This document shows, in pieces, positions 1-8,697 of a DNA stretch of 64,000 nucleotides. Source of the stretch: Streptomyces phaeofaciens (lineage in GTDB: Bacteria; Actinomycetota; Actinomycetes; Streptomycetales; Streptomycetaceae). The stretch lies in NCBI RefSeq assembly GCF_014648915.1, contig NZ_BMSA01000019.1:124001-188000 (forward strand), in the 5' to 3' direction. Within the stretch, counting starts at the first letter, position 1; every line of letters begins with the position of its first letter. The notes under the pieces are model-generated. The model made no database searches and was not told where the DNA came from. It saw nothing but the letters and a program-made list of their open reading frames with translations. A program made the position numbers and the translations under genes.

Positions 1-834
1 GAACACCTTGTTCTTGAAGTAGGTGATGTCGATGGACGGATGGTCGCTGCGCTTCTCGAAGACGACGAACGCGGTGAGGACGACGAGTCCGGCGACGATG
101 CTCGACAGCACGGCCGGATCGGTGAAGTCGGCCAGTTCGCCGCCCTTGATGATGCCGTAGACCAGCAGGACCAGGCCGACGACGGACAGGACGACACCGA
201 CGGGGTCGGTCCGGCCGGGGCTGGGGTCGCGGGAGTCGGGCACCAGCCAGATCATCAGCGCGAGCGCGAGCAGCACGATCGGGACGTTGACCAGGAAGAC
301 CGAGCCCCACCAGAAGTGGTCGAGGAGGAGACCGCCGGTGATCGGGCCGATCGCGATGGCGATGCCCACGCCGCCCGCCCAGACGCCGATCGCCTTGGGC
401 TGCTCCTCGCGCTCGAAGACGTTCATCAGGACGGCGAGGGTGGCCGGCATCACGAACGCGGCGCCGACGGCCATCAGCGCGCGGAAGGCGATCAGCTGGG
501 CCGGGGACCCGGACTCGGCGGCGAGCGCGGAGCCGATGCCGAAGACGACCAGGCCGCCGAGGAGCACCTTCTTGCGGCCGACGCGGTCGCCGAGCAGACC
601 CGCGGAGAACAGCAGGCCGGCGAAGACGAGGGTGTAGGAGTTTATGGCCCACTCCAGCTCGCTCTGCGTGGCGCCGAGGCCGGTGGGGGCCGGGGTGGAG
701 ATCGTCTTGATGGCGACGTTCAGGATCGAGTTGTCCAGCACCACGATCAGCAGGCTCAGCATCAGCACGCCGAGGATGGCCCAGCGGCGCCGGTGCACCG
801 CCTCGGGGATCCGGGGGACGGCAGGAGTAGTCAT
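1..834 (-). CDS. MFS drug exporter, DHA2/EmrB type (3' end cut off by window)
   Basis: N-terminal 278 residues of a proton-driven multidrug exporter in the cytoplasmic membrane; DHA2 members are usually about 480-550 residues, so roughly half is outside the window. The start is the ATG at 834. Visible features are a first membrane helix ending in VLDNSILNVA, the loop motif GDRVGRKK between helices 2 and 3, and the motif-C-like stretch GPITGG. It is divergent from panB, and a TetR-type inverted repeat lies just upstream. The family is clear from sequence; the substrate is unknown. Confidence 0.9.
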   Translation of the reverse strand, partial: MTTPAVPRIPEAVHRRRWAILGVLMLSLLIVVLDNSILNVAIKTISTPAPTGLGATQSELEWAINSYTLVFAGLLFSAGLLGDRVGRKKVLLGGLVVFGIGSALAAESGSPAQLIAFRALMAVGAAFVMPATLAVLMNVFEREEQPKAIGVWAGGVGIAIAIGPITGGLLLDHFWWGSVFLVNVPIVLLALALMIWLVPDSRDPSPGRTDPVGVVLSVVGLVLLVYGIIKGGELADFTDPAVLSSIVAGLVVLTAFVVFEKRSDHPSIDITYFKNKVF

Positions 835-851
835 GGCCCGAGGGTAAGGCA

Positions 852-882
852 ATTCCAATACGGAACCGTCTCGTATCGGAAT
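852..882. promoter_or_regulatory. Inverted repeat, probable TetR-type operator
   Basis: ATTCCAATACG (852-862) and CGTATCGGAAT (872-882) form an 11-bp inverted repeat with one mismatch around a 9-bp spacer. Within it, AC and GT next to the centre also pair. A second pair, GTAAGG (844-849) and CCTTAC (895-900), flanks it symmetrically. The core resembles operators of TetR-family repressors of drug exporters. It lies just upstream of the exporter start at 834, and no TetR gene is adjacent inside the window. Confidence 0.6.
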
Positions 883-1002
883 ACTTTACGGAGACCTTAC
901 CCACAGGGGGCGGTCTGGTCCCGCGTGGCACGAGGTGCCACCATGGGAGGTGGTCCGGGGACGCCGTGAGGGCGCCTCGAGATGACGTAAGGAGCCGTTG
1001 CA

Positions 1003-1878
1003 ATGACGCAGCTTTCGGCTGCCCAGACTGCATCGCAGATGCCCACCGACGGCAGCAAGGCGCTGTACGGGGGCAAGGGCACACGCCGTATCACCGTCCG
1101 CGACATCGCCCTCGCCAAGGAGCGCGGCGAGAAGTGGCCCATGCTCACCGCCTACGACGCGATGACCGCGTCCGTGTTCGACGAGTCCGGGATCCCCGTG
1201 ATGCTCGTCGGCGACTCGGCGGGCAACTGCCACCTGGGGTACGAGAGCACCGTGCCCGTCACCCTCGACGAGATGACCGTGCTGTCGGCGGCCGTCGTAC
1301 GGGGCACGAAGCGTGCCCTGATCGTCGGCGACCTGCCGTTCGGCTCGTACCAGGAGGGCCCGGTGCAGGCGCTGCGCTCGGCCACGCGCCTGGTGAAGGA
1401 GGCCGGGGTCGGCGCCGTGAAGCTGGAGGGCGGGGAGCGCTCGCACCGCCAGATCGAGCTGCTCGTCGAGTCCGGGATCCCGGTCATGGCCCACATCGGT
1501 CTGACCCCGCAGTCCGTCAACGCGATGGGCTACCGCGTGCAGGGGCGGGGCGAGGAGGCGGCCGCGCAGCTGCTGCGGGACGCCAAGGCCGTGCAGGACG
1601 CGGGCGCGTTCGCTGTGGTGCTGGAGCTGGTTCCGGCGGAGCTGGCGGCCGAGGTCACGCGGGTGCTGCACATCCCGACGGTCGGCATCGGGGCCGGGCC
1701 CGAGACGGACGCGCAGGTGCTGGTCTGGACGGACATGATGGGCCTGACCGGCGGGCGGGTGCCGAAGTTCGTCAAGCAGTACGCCGATCTGCGCGAGGTC
1801 ATGGGCGGCGCGGCGAGGGCGTTCGCCGAGGACGTCGTCGGCGGAACGTTCCCGCGCGAGGAGCACTCCGTCCACTAG
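1003..1878 (+). CDS. panB: 3-methyl-2-oxobutanoate hydroxymethyltransferase
   Basis: Cytosolic enzyme that transfers a hydroxymethyl group from 5,10-methylene-THF to alpha-ketoisovalerate, the first committed step of pantothenate and CoA synthesis. The 291 residues match the usual PanB length plus a short actinobacterial N-terminal extension of about 25 residues. The metal and substrate residues are visible in order: VGDSAGN, VGDLPFGSY, AVKLEGG and the glutamate in LELVPAEL. The start is the ATG at 1003 after the ribosome site AAGGAG. It is monocistronic and followed by a strong hairpin terminator. Confidence 0.97.
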   Translation: MTQLSAAQTASQMPTDGSKALYGGKGTRRITVRDIALAKERGEKWPMLTAYDAMTASVFDESGIPVMLVGDSAGNCHLGYESTVPVTLDEMTVLSAAVVRGTKRALIVGDLPFGSYQEGPVQALRSATRLVKEAGVGAVKLEGGERSHRQIELLVESGIPVMAHIGLTPQSVNAMGYRVQGRGEEAAAQLLRDAKAVQDAGAFAVVLELVPAELAAEVTRVLHIPTVGIGAGPETDAQVLVWTDMMGLTGGRVPKFVKQYADLREVMGGAARAFAEDVVGGTFPREEHSVH

Positions 1879-1896
1879 AGCCATCTCCGCGCACCA

Positions 1897-1937
1897 GCGG
1901 CAGCCCGCCGATCTTCCCCCAGTCGGCGGGCTGCCGC
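1897..1937 (+). terminator. panB terminator hairpin
   Basis: GCGGCAGCCCGCCGA (1897-1911) and TCGGCGGGCTGCCGC (1923-1937) form a perfect 15-bp stem with an 11-nt loop, 18 nt after the panB stop codon. No U-tract follows, as is common in Streptomyces. Confidence 0.85.
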
Positions 1938-1941
1938 ACAT

Positions 1942-2009
1942 ATCGGTGCCTGTCGGTGGCTGTCGGTGGCTGTCGGCGGGATGTCGGCGGTTTGTCGGTA
2001 CGGGTCGGC
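1942..2009. repeat. Helically phased GTCGG repeat array upstream of ABC exporter
   Basis: GTCGG begins at 1952, 1962, 1972, 1983, 1994 and 2004, with ATCGG at 1942. Intervals are 10, 10, 10, 11, 11 and 10 bp, so the copies sit on one face of the helix. The array ends 13 bp before the ATG at 2022. It may be a multi-site regulator target or curved promoter DNA; its function is inferred only from spacing. Confidence 0.55.
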
Positions 2010-2021
2010 ATCGTTGACGGC

Positions 2022-3047
2022 ATGACGCGAATCGACACGAAACCCAGTGGCGCCACGAGCGCCGTGACCGTTCGGGGGCTGGTCAAGCACTACGGCGAGA
2101 CCAGGGCACTGGACGGTGTCGACCTCGACGTACGGGAGGGCACCGTGATGGGGGTGCTCGGCCCGAACGGGGCCGGCAAGACCACCCTGGTGCGGATCCT
2201 GTCCACCCTCCTCGCCCCCGACGCCGGCCGGGCGACCGTCGTCGGCTACGACGTCGTACGGCAGCCCCGGCAGCTGCGCAGGGTGATCGGGCTGACCGGG
2301 CAGTACGCCTCCGTGGACGAGAAGCTCCCCGGGTGGGAGAACCTGTACCTCATCGGGCGCCTCCTCGACCTGTCCCGCAAGGACGCGCGGGGACGGGCGG
2401 ACGAGCTGCTGGAACGCTTCTCCCTCACCGAGGCCGGCAAGCGCCCGGCGGGCACGTACTCCGGCGGTATGCGGCGCCGGCTCGACCTCGCCGCGTCCAT
2501 GATCGGCCGGCCCGCCGTGCTGTTCCTGGACGAGCCGACCACCGGCCTCGACCCGCGCACCCGCAACGAGGTGTGGGACGAGGTGAAGGCGATGGTCGGG
2601 GACGGGGTGACCGTCCTGCTGACCACCCAGTACATGGAGGAGGCCGAGCAGCTGGCCTCCGAGCTGACCGTCGTCGACCGCGGCAAGGTCATCGCGAACG
2701 GCGGCATCGAGGAGCTGAAGGCCAAGGTCGGCGGCCGGACGCTGCGGATCCGCCCCGCCGACCCGATCCATCTGCGCCCGCTGGCCCGCGCGCTCGACGG
2801 CCTCGGCATCACGGGCCTCGCCGCCACCGTCGTGGACACCGAGCGCGGCTCGGTCCTGGTGCCGGTGCTGAGCGACGAGCAGCTGACCGCCGTCGTCGCC
2901 GCGGTCACCGCGCGCGGCATCACGCTCTCCTCCCTCACCACCGAACTGCCCAGCCTGGACGAGGTGTTCCTGTCCCTCACCGGCCACCGTGCCAGTGCCC
3001 CGCAGGACACCGTCCCCACCGACACCCGCGAGGAGGTCGCCGTATGA
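2022..3047 (+). CDS. ABC-2 exporter ATP-binding protein, DrrA type
   Basis: ATPase of a two-gene drug or antibiotic exporter (ABC-2/DrrAB class). In the 341 residues are Walker A GPNGAGKT, signature YSGGMRRRLDLA, Walker B AVLFLDEPTTGLD and the H-loop region replaced by TTQYMEE, as is usual for DrrA. A C-terminal regulatory extension ends in a SLDEVFLSLTG-type motif typical of this group. The ATG at 2022 has no clear Shine-Dalgarno; a GTG at 2061 is an alternative. The stop overlaps the permease start (ATGA), so the two are translationally coupled. Confidence 0.93.
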   Translation: MTRIDTKPSGATSAVTVRGLVKHYGETRALDGVDLDVREGTVMGVLGPNGAGKTTLVRILSTLLAPDAGRATVVGYDVVRQPRQLRRVIGLTGQYASVDEKLPGWENLYLIGRLLDLSRKDARGRADELLERFSLTEAGKRPAGTYSGGMRRRLDLAASMIGRPAVLFLDEPTTGLDPRTRNEVWDEVKAMVGDGVTVLLTTQYMEEAEQLASELTVVDRGKVIANGGIEELKAKVGGRTLRIRPADPIHLRPLARALDGLGITGLAATVVDTERGSVLVPVLSDEQLTAVVAAVTARGITLSSLTTELPSLDEVFLSLTGHRASAPQDTVPTDTREEVAV

Positions 3048-3940
3048 GCGCCCGCCCGTCACCCACCACCACCCTGAACGAGGCGCTTCGCGCCACCCCT
3101 TCGGACACGATCACCCCCGCGACGGCCCCCGCGGTCACCGCCGCCGTCGGCGACGCCGACTCGCGCATCCCGCTGCGCAGCCATCTGCGTCACACCGGCG
3201 CGCTGATCCGCCGCAACCTGCTGTGGATCCGGCAGGACCCGGAGTCGATGTTCGACGCCATCCTCTTCCCGGTGATCTTCACCCTGCTCTTCGTGTACGT
3301 CTTCGGCGGCTCCATCGGGCAGTCGCTGGGCGGCGGCCAGGAGGCGTACGTGCAGTACGTCGTCCCCGGGCTGCTGGCCATGATGGGGATGAACATGGCC
3401 CAGGGCGTGGGCACCGGCTTCAACACGGACTTCAACTCCGGGGTCATGGACCGGTTCCGGTCGCTGCCGATCGGGCGCGGCTCGGTGCTGTTCGCCAAGA
3501 TCGTGGTGGAACTCATGCGCATGCTGGTCGCCTGCGTGGTCCTCATGATCGTGGCCGTGCTGGTGGGCTTCGACATCACCCACTGGCCGGGGCTGTTCGC
3601 CGCCGTGGGCCTGGCCACCGTGTTCGGCTCGGCGCTGATGTGGGTGTTCCTCACCCTCGGCGTGACGATGAAGAGCGCGCAGTCGGTGCAGGCGATGGGC
3701 TTCCTGGTGCTGATGCCGCTCCAGTTCGGCTCGTCGATCTTCGCGCCGACCGCCTCGATGCCGGGCTGGCTCCAGAACTTCACCGAGTACAACCCGCTGT
3801 CCTCGCTCGCGGACGCGGCGCGCGGACTGATGGTGGGCGGCCCGGTCGCGCACGGACTGTGGGTGACCCTGGCCTGGTCGGTGGGGCTCACCGCGCTGAT
3901 GGCGCCGGTCGCCATCCACAAGTTCCGCACCAAGGCCTGA
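3044..3940 (+). CDS. ABC-2 type exporter permease, DrrB type
   Basis: Membrane partner of the preceding ATPase, 298 residues. About 45 hydrophilic residues precede the first conserved segment (HTGALIRRNLLWIRQDPESM), followed by six predicted membrane helices, as in the ABC-2 permease fold. The motif FNSGVMDRFRSLPIGR lies in the first cytoplasmic loop, as in DrrB proteins. Start ATG 3044 has GAGGAGG upstream and overlaps the ATPase stop by 4 nt. It converges on the AfsR-like gene, separated by only 13 nt, with a hairpin in the end of that gene. The exported substrate cannot be told. Confidence 0.92.
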   Translation: MSARPSPTTTLNEALRATPSDTITPATAPAVTAAVGDADSRIPLRSHLRHTGALIRRNLLWIRQDPESMFDAILFPVIFTLLFVYVFGGSIGQSLGGGQEAYVQYVVPGLLAMMGMNMAQGVGTGFNTDFNSGVMDRFRSLPIGRGSVLFAKIVVELMRMLVACVVLMIVAVLVGFDITHWPGLFAAVGLATVFGSALMWVFLTLGVTMKSAQSVQAMGFLVLMPLQFGSSIFAPTASMPGWLQNFTEYNPLSSLADAARGLMVGGPVAHGLWVTLAWSVGLTALMAPVAIHKFRTKA

Positions 3941-3953
3941 CCGGCACCGCGGG

Positions 3954-6900
3954 TCACACCAGGGCGGCGGCCTCCTCGTAGGAGAGGCCGCCGCCCTCGG
4001 CGTACGCGGCCTCGAACGCCTCGTCGCCCAGGGCGGCCCGGGCCTCGGTGAGGGCCAGGGTCCGGCACTCGCGCTCCAGCCGGATGGGGGCATGGCTGCC
4101 GGGCAGCAGGGCCTCGGCCGAGCCCAGGCAGCGGGCGGCGGCCCGGGCCCGCCGGCCGCCGTCGGCACCGGCCAGGGCGAGGGCGGCGATGCAGAGGTAG
4201 AAGGAACGCATGTGCGGGGCGATGTTCATGGAGAGCCGGTCGCCGCCCCGCTCCAGGGCCTTGCGGACCGTGACCAGGGCCTCTTCGTAGCGGCCGTCGA
4301 TCGCGTCCAGCCAGGCCTCCGCACCGAGGATGAACGCGTCGAAGATCACGAAGTGGGCGATGCCGAACTCCTCGCGCAGCAGCCGCAGCTGCTCGCGGGC
4401 CTCACCGCGGCGGTCGGTGACGCCGAGCCAGCCGGCGAGGAACATCCTGGCGGCGGGCATCGCCTCGTTGGTGCTGCCGTCCCGGCTCTCGATCACCTCG
4501 CGCAGCAGGCGCTCGCCCCGCTCGCCCTCCCCCGCCTCCAGCAGTGCGCTGCCCAGCCGGGCGCCGAGCACCGCCTTCTGGTGGCGGGCGCCGAGGGCTT
4601 CGGCGTGCGCCATGGCCTCCTCGTAGTCGGCGGCGGCGGCCAGATGGTCGCCCAGCCGTTCGCGGGACTCGGCGCGGGCCGAGAGGGCCTCGGCCGCGCC
4701 CCAGGCGTCGCCCAGGCGGCGGAAGATCTCCAGGGACTCGTCGGCGTCCGCGCTCGCGTCGCCCGCCCAGTCGGACCGGTTGGCGAGCAGGTTGGCGCGC
4801 ATCTCCAGGCAGGAGGCCAGCTCCCAGTCGAAGCCGGGGGTGGCACGGCAGGTCGCGACGTTGGCGTCGATGATGGTGCGGATGCGGTCCATCTCACCGG
4901 TCAGCATCACGGCGTAGAACCAGAGCATCCCGGGGGTGCGGCAGGTCTGCGGGAGGCCGGGGGTGTAGGTCTGGGCCACGGCCCGCAGCTTGGCCTGTGC
5001 CTGGGGGGTCTGCCAGGCGCCCAGCTCGGTGTCCATGCAGGCCAGATGGGCGAGATGGATGCCGCGCCGGGCCTCCGCGAGCACCTCGCCGGTCAGCGGC
5101 GGCGGGGAGCCGATGGCGGACTTCCACACGGGGGCGGCCGGGCGGAGGGGTTCGGCGAACGGGTCGGGGCCGAGGTCCATGACCGCGCGGCACCAGGTGC
5201 GGGCCTCGATCCTCAGGTCGCGCATCTGCCAGTACGCGACGAGGGAGAGGGCGAGGCTCAGCCCCTCCTGCTCGTCGCGGGCGGCCACGACCCGGCGCAG
5301 CGCGGTGCGCAGGTTCTCGTACTCCAGCTGGAAGCGTTCGATGGCGGCGCGCTGGCGCGAGCCGCGCAGCAACGGCTCGGTGGTGCGGGCGAGTTCGCGG
5401 TAGTACGTCAGGTGCGCGCGTTCGGCGTCGGGGCGGTGGCCGGACTCGTCGAGCCGTTCGGCGGCGTACTCGGCGACGGTCTCCAGGAGCCGGTAGCGCA
5501 TCGCGCCGTCGGGGGCCGGGGCGGCGACGACCAGGGACTTGTCGACGAGGGAGGCGAGGCGGTCGAGCACGTCGAGGGAACCGAGCGGGCCGAGGGCGCT
5601 CCCGGCGCCGGGGGCGTCGGCCGGGCCGCCGGCATCCGGGCCGCCGGCGTCCGGGCCGCAGACCGCCTCGACGGCGGCGAGGTCGCAGCCGCGGGCGAAG
5701 ACCGACAGCCGGGCCAGGACGTCGCGTTCGTCCTCGTCGAGGAGGTCCCAGGACCAGTCGACGACCGCGCGCAGGGTCTGCTGGCGGGGCAGGACGGTGC
5801 GGCTGCCGGAGGTGAGGAGGCGGAAGCGGTCGTCGAGCCGGTCGGCGATCTGCCGGGGGGTCAGCATCCGCAGCCGGGCGGCGGCCAGTTCGATGGCGAG
5901 GGGCAGGCCGTCGAGCCGCCGGCAGATCTCGGCGCACGCGTCCGGGTCGTCCTGCGTCCGAAAGCCCGGCCGGGCGGCCTCGCCCCGGTCGGCGAGCAGC
6001 CGCAGCGCGACGGGTTCCGGCAGCGGCTCCACGGGCCGCAGCAGCTCGCCGGGCACGCCGAGGGGTTCCCGGCTGGTGGCGAGGACGGTGAGGCCGGGGC
6101 ACCGTTGCAGCAGCTCGGCGGCGAGCCGGGCGGCGGCGCCGACGACGTGCTCGCAGTTGTCGAGGACGATCAGCATCCGGCGGCGGGCGCAGTGCTCGAC
6201 GAGCCGGTCCACGGGGTCGTCGTGCCGCTCGGCCGCGGCCCGCATCTCCTCGGCCCCGGCCCCGTACAGCACGGTCTCGCGCGCTCCCACGGCGGTCAGG
6301 ACGGCCTGCGGCACGGCCTCGGGGTCGGCCACGGGAGCCAGCTCGACGAGCCACACCCCGTCCTTCAGGGAACCCCGTACGGACTCCCCGACCTCCTGCG
6401 ACAGCCGGGTCTTCCCGGCCCCGCCGGGCCCGAACAGGGTGACCAGCCGCGCCCCCGCCAGATCCTGGCGGATCACCTCGATGTCGCTCTCCCGCCCGAC
6501 GAACGAGGTGAGCCGGGCACGGAGGTTGCCGGGGGGCGGTTCGGCCGGGGAGCCGGGGCCCGACGGGCGGGCGACGCCGTCCGGGGGCGGGACGGGGCGG
6601 GCGGCGGCGGGCGGCAGGGAACGGCCGGACGACGTGCCCGGCGCCGCCCCGGGCCCGGCGGAACCGGCCGCGGGGCGACCGCCCGGCGCGAGGCCGGGGC
6701 CGGCCGCGGTCACCGCCCCGGTGGCCGGCGCGGCGGGGTTGAGCAGCTCGGTGTGCAGGGCCCTGAGCTGGGGTCCCGGGTCGGAGCCGAGGCGGTCGGC
6801 GAGGAGGCGGCGGACGTCGTCGTAGGCGGCGAGGGCCTCGGCGGGGCGGCCGGTGTCGCGCAGGGCGCGCAGGCGGAGGGTCTGGAGGGGTTCGTCCAGG

Positions 6901-7460
6901 GGGTGGAGGTCGCAGAGGGCGGTGAGTTCGGGGAGCGACTGCCCGGCGTGGCCGAGGGCGAGCGCCGCGGTGTGCCGGGCCCGTATCGCGTCGAGCCGGC
7001 GGGCCTCGCGGCGGGCCGCCTCCGCGGTGCGGTCGGGCAGGTCGGCGAGGGCCGGTCCCTGCCAGAGGGCGAGGGCGTCGTCGAGGAGGGGGGCCGCCTT
7101 GGCGGGGTCGCCGTCGGCGAGGGCGCGCAGCCCGTCGGCGGTGAGCCGTTCGAAGCGGTGCAGGTCGACCGCGTCGGTCGCGGCGGCGAGCCGGTAGCCG
7201 CCGGCCGCGGAGGCGATCGCGTCCGCGCCGAGGGCCCGTCGCAGCCGCCCGATCAGTGCCTGGAGCGCGCCCGTCGCGTCGGCGGGCGGGTCACCGGCCC
7301 ACACCTCGTCCACCAGCGTGCCGGCGGGCACGCTCCGTCCGGCCCGCAGGGCCAGCACGGTCAGCAGGGCGCGCAGCCGTGCCCCGCCGACGGAGACGGG
7401 GGTGCCGTCCGGGCGGAGCGCCTGGGTGGTGCCGAGGATGCGGTAGCGCACGGGGTCCAT
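3954..7460 (-). CDS. AfsR/SARP-like regulator with BTAD, NB-ARC ATPase and TPR regions
   Basis: Large one-protein regulator of about 1,168 residues. In order: an OmpR-like winged-helix DNA-binding domain (residues 1-90), a bacterial transcriptional activator domain (about 95-245), a Pro/Gly/Ala linker, an NB-ARC type ATPase with P-loop GPGGAGKT near residue 345, Walker B LIVLDNCEHV and GxP motif LPLAIELAAARL, and C-terminal TPR-like helices. The family activates secondary-metabolite or stress genes. Start ATG 7460 has GGACAG upstream; an in-frame GTG at 7487 would add nine residues. It is divergent from the M50 protease. Target genes cannot be named. Confidence 0.9.
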   Translation of the reverse strand: MDPVRYRILGTTQALRPDGTPVSVGGARLRALLTVLALRAGRSVPAGTLVDEVWAGDPPADATGALQALIGRLRRALGADAIASAAGGYRLAAATDAVDLHRFERLTADGLRALADGDPAKAAPLLDDALALWQGPALADLPDRTAEAARREARRLDAIRARHTAALALGHAGQSLPELTALCDLHPLDEPLQTLRLRALRDTGRPAEALAAYDDVRRLLADRLGSDPGPQLRALHTELLNPAAPATGAVTAAGPGLAPGGRPAAGSAGPGAAPGTSSGRSLPPAAARPVPPPDGVARPSGPGSPAEPPPGNLRARLTSFVGRESDIEVIRQDLAGARLVTLFGPGGAGKTRLSQEVGESVRGSLKDGVWLVELAPVADPEAVPQAVLTAVGARETVLYGAGAEEMRAAAERHDDPVDRLVEHCARRRMLIVLDNCEHVVGAAARLAAELLQRCPGLTVLATSREPLGVPGELLRPVEPLPEPVALRLLADRGEAARPGFRTQDDPDACAEICRRLDGLPLAIELAAARLRMLTPRQIADRLDDRFRLLTSGSRTVLPRQQTLRAVVDWSWDLLDEDERDVLARLSVFARGCDLAAVEAVCGPDAGGPDAGGPADAPGAGSALGPLGSLDVLDRLASLVDKSLVVAAPAPDGAMRYRLLETVAEYAAERLDESGHRPDAERAHLTYYRELARTTEPLLRGSRQRAAIERFQLEYENLRTALRRVVAARDEQEGLSLALSLVAYWQMRDLRIEARTWCRAVMDLGPDPFAEPLRPAAPVWKSAIGSPPPLTGEVLAEARRGIHLAHLACMDTELGAWQTPQAQAKLRAVAQTYTPGLPQTCRTPGMLWFYAVMLTGEMDRIRTIIDANVATCRATPGFDWELASCLEMRANLLANRSDWAGDASADADESLEIFRRLGDAWGAAEALSARAESRERLGDHLAAAADYEEAMAHAEALGARHQKAVLGARLGSALLEAGEGERGERLLREVIESRDGSTNEAMPAARMFLAGWLGVTDRRGEAREQLRLLREEFGIAHFVIFDAFILGAEAWLDAIDGRYEEALVTVRKALERGGDRLSMNIAPHMRSFYLCIAALALAGADGGRRARAAARCLGSAEALLPGSHAPIRLERECRTLALTEARAALGDEAFEAAYAEGGGLSYEEAAALV
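3961..3997. terminator. Bidirectional hairpin inside the end of the AfsR-like gene
   Basis: AGGGCGGCGGCC (3961-3972) pairs with GGCCGCCGCCCT (3986-3997), and inside it TCCT pairs with AGGA around a 3-nt loop. The hairpin overlaps the last codons of the minus-strand regulator and lies 20 nt beyond the exporter permease stop, so it probably stops the plus-strand operon. Confidence 0.65.
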
Positions 7461-7632
7461 TCTGTCCGGTGGCGTCGGGGCGGTCACGGGGATCGGCCCC
7501 GGTGGAGTCGTGTCCTGACGAGGGGATCATCAGCCTTCCATGGAACCCCCGGCCCACCGCGAGACGTTTTCCTCGTACGCCCGGTACGGTCGGGCCGTTC
7601 CGAGCGAGCGCACGAGTCCCCGGGGGAGCCCC

Positions 7633-8433
7633 ATGACCACCGTCACCACCCGCCACAGCGAGCGGCGGATCAGTCCCGTCTTCCTCGGGATCCTGGCCGT
7701 CACGGCGGTCACCGGCTGGGCGACCTGGACCGGCTTCGCCGAGCGGCCCGGTGTCGCCGTGTTCCTGTTCGTGACGGCGGGCTGGATCGTGTCGCTGTGC
7801 CTGCACGAGTACGCGCACGCGCGCACCGCCCTGCACAGCGGGGACATCTCGGTCGGCGCGAAGGGGTACCTCACGCTGAATCCGCTGAAGTACACGCACG
7901 CGCTGCTGAGCATCGTCCTCCCCGTGGTCTTCGTGATCATGGGCGGGATCGGTCTGCCGGGCGGCGCGGTCTTCATCGAGCGCGGGCGGATCCGGGGCCG
8001 GTGGCGGCACAGTCTGGTCTCGGCGGCCGGCCCGCTGACCAACGTGCTGTTCGCGGCGGTGTGCACGGCCCCGTTCTGGCTGGACGCGCTGGACGGCGTG
8101 CCGCAGGACTTCCGGTACGCGCTCGCCTTCCTCGCCCTGTTGCAGGTGACGGCCGCGCTGCTGAACTTCCTGCCGGTGCCGGGGCTGGACGGCTACGGCG
8201 TGATCGAGCCCTGGCTGTCGTACAACGTGCGGCGCCAGGTGGAGCCGTTCGCGCCGTTCGGGCTGCTGTTCGTGTTCGCGCTGCTGATGGTGCCGGGGGT
8301 GAACCGGGAGTTCTTCCAGGCGATCTACTCGATCCTGGACGCGCTGGGCGTGGACGCGCTGCACCGCTACTGCGGCGAGAACCTCTACCGCTTCTGGGAG
8401 GGCACGAGCGAGTACTGCGCGGTCAGCCCGTGA
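7633..8433 (+). CDS. Site-2 protease family (M50) membrane metalloprotease
   Basis: Intramembrane zinc metalloprotease of 266 residues with about six membrane helices. The zinc motif HEYAH is at residues 58-62 and the third ligand lies in FLPVPGLDGYG (Asp186), both typical of minimal bacterial S2P/Rv-type M50 proteins that lack PDZ domains. These proteins cleave membrane substrates such as anti-sigma factors; the target here is unknown. Start ATG 7633 follows GGGGGAG. The 3' end overlaps the convergent small membrane gene by 11 bp. Confidence 0.9.
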   Translation: MTTVTTRHSERRISPVFLGILAVTAVTGWATWTGFAERPGVAVFLFVTAGWIVSLCLHEYAHARTALHSGDISVGAKGYLTLNPLKYTHALLSIVLPVVFVIMGGIGLPGGAVFIERGRIRGRWRHSLVSAAGPLTNVLFAAVCTAPFWLDALDGVPQDFRYALAFLALLQVTAALLNFLPVPGLDGYGVIEPWLSYNVRRQVEPFAPFGLLFVFALLMVPGVNREFFQAIYSILDALGVDALHRYCGENLYRFWEGTSEYCAVSP

Positions 8434-8629
8434 CGGACTTCCGGGCCTTGTCCCGCTTGATGTAGTACCAGGTCATGTTGGAGGTCAGGCCCGCGAGCAG
8501 CACCCACACGACCCCCAGGAAGCTGCCCCGCGCGAAGGAGATCACGGCTGCGGCCACCGCGAGGAGACAGACGACGAGGGTGAACACGGCGAGTCGCCGG
8601 GACCGGGCGGGCGGGGGCACGGGGGGCAT
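8423..8629 (-). CDS. Small two-helix membrane protein of unknown function
   Basis: 68 residues: a Pro/Arg-rich N-terminus, then two hydrophobic segments (about 13-31 and 36-52) and a basic C-terminal tail with YYIKRDKARK. No enzymatic motif is visible. It overlaps the 3' end of the M50 protease gene on the other strand by 11 bp and lies downstream of the npdG terminator. Codon GC bias and the ATG at 8629 support a real gene; the role is unknown. Confidence 0.75.
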   Translation of the reverse strand: MPPVPPPARSRRLAVFTLVVCLLAVAAAVISFARGSFLGVVWVLLAGLTSNMTWYYIKRDKARKSVTG

Positions 8630-8657
8630 GGGGGTGTTTCTCCTGTCGGTCCTGTCC

Positions 8658-8691
8658 GGGGGACACCGGCTTGTGCCGTCCAGTGTCCCCC
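8658..8691 (-). terminator. npdG terminator hairpin
   Basis: GGGGGACAC (8658-8666) pairs perfectly with GTGTCCCCC (8683-8691), and the loop contains an inner CGGC/GCCG stem. It lies just downstream of the npdG stop on the minus strand. Confidence 0.75.
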
Positions 8692-8697
8692 ATGCGC

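Noticed and set aside
4092..8465. A 1,457-codon frame antisense to the AfsR-like gene and continuing through the protease gene
   Set aside because: It covers two genes with clear motifs, has no domain pattern itself and is a G+C artefact.
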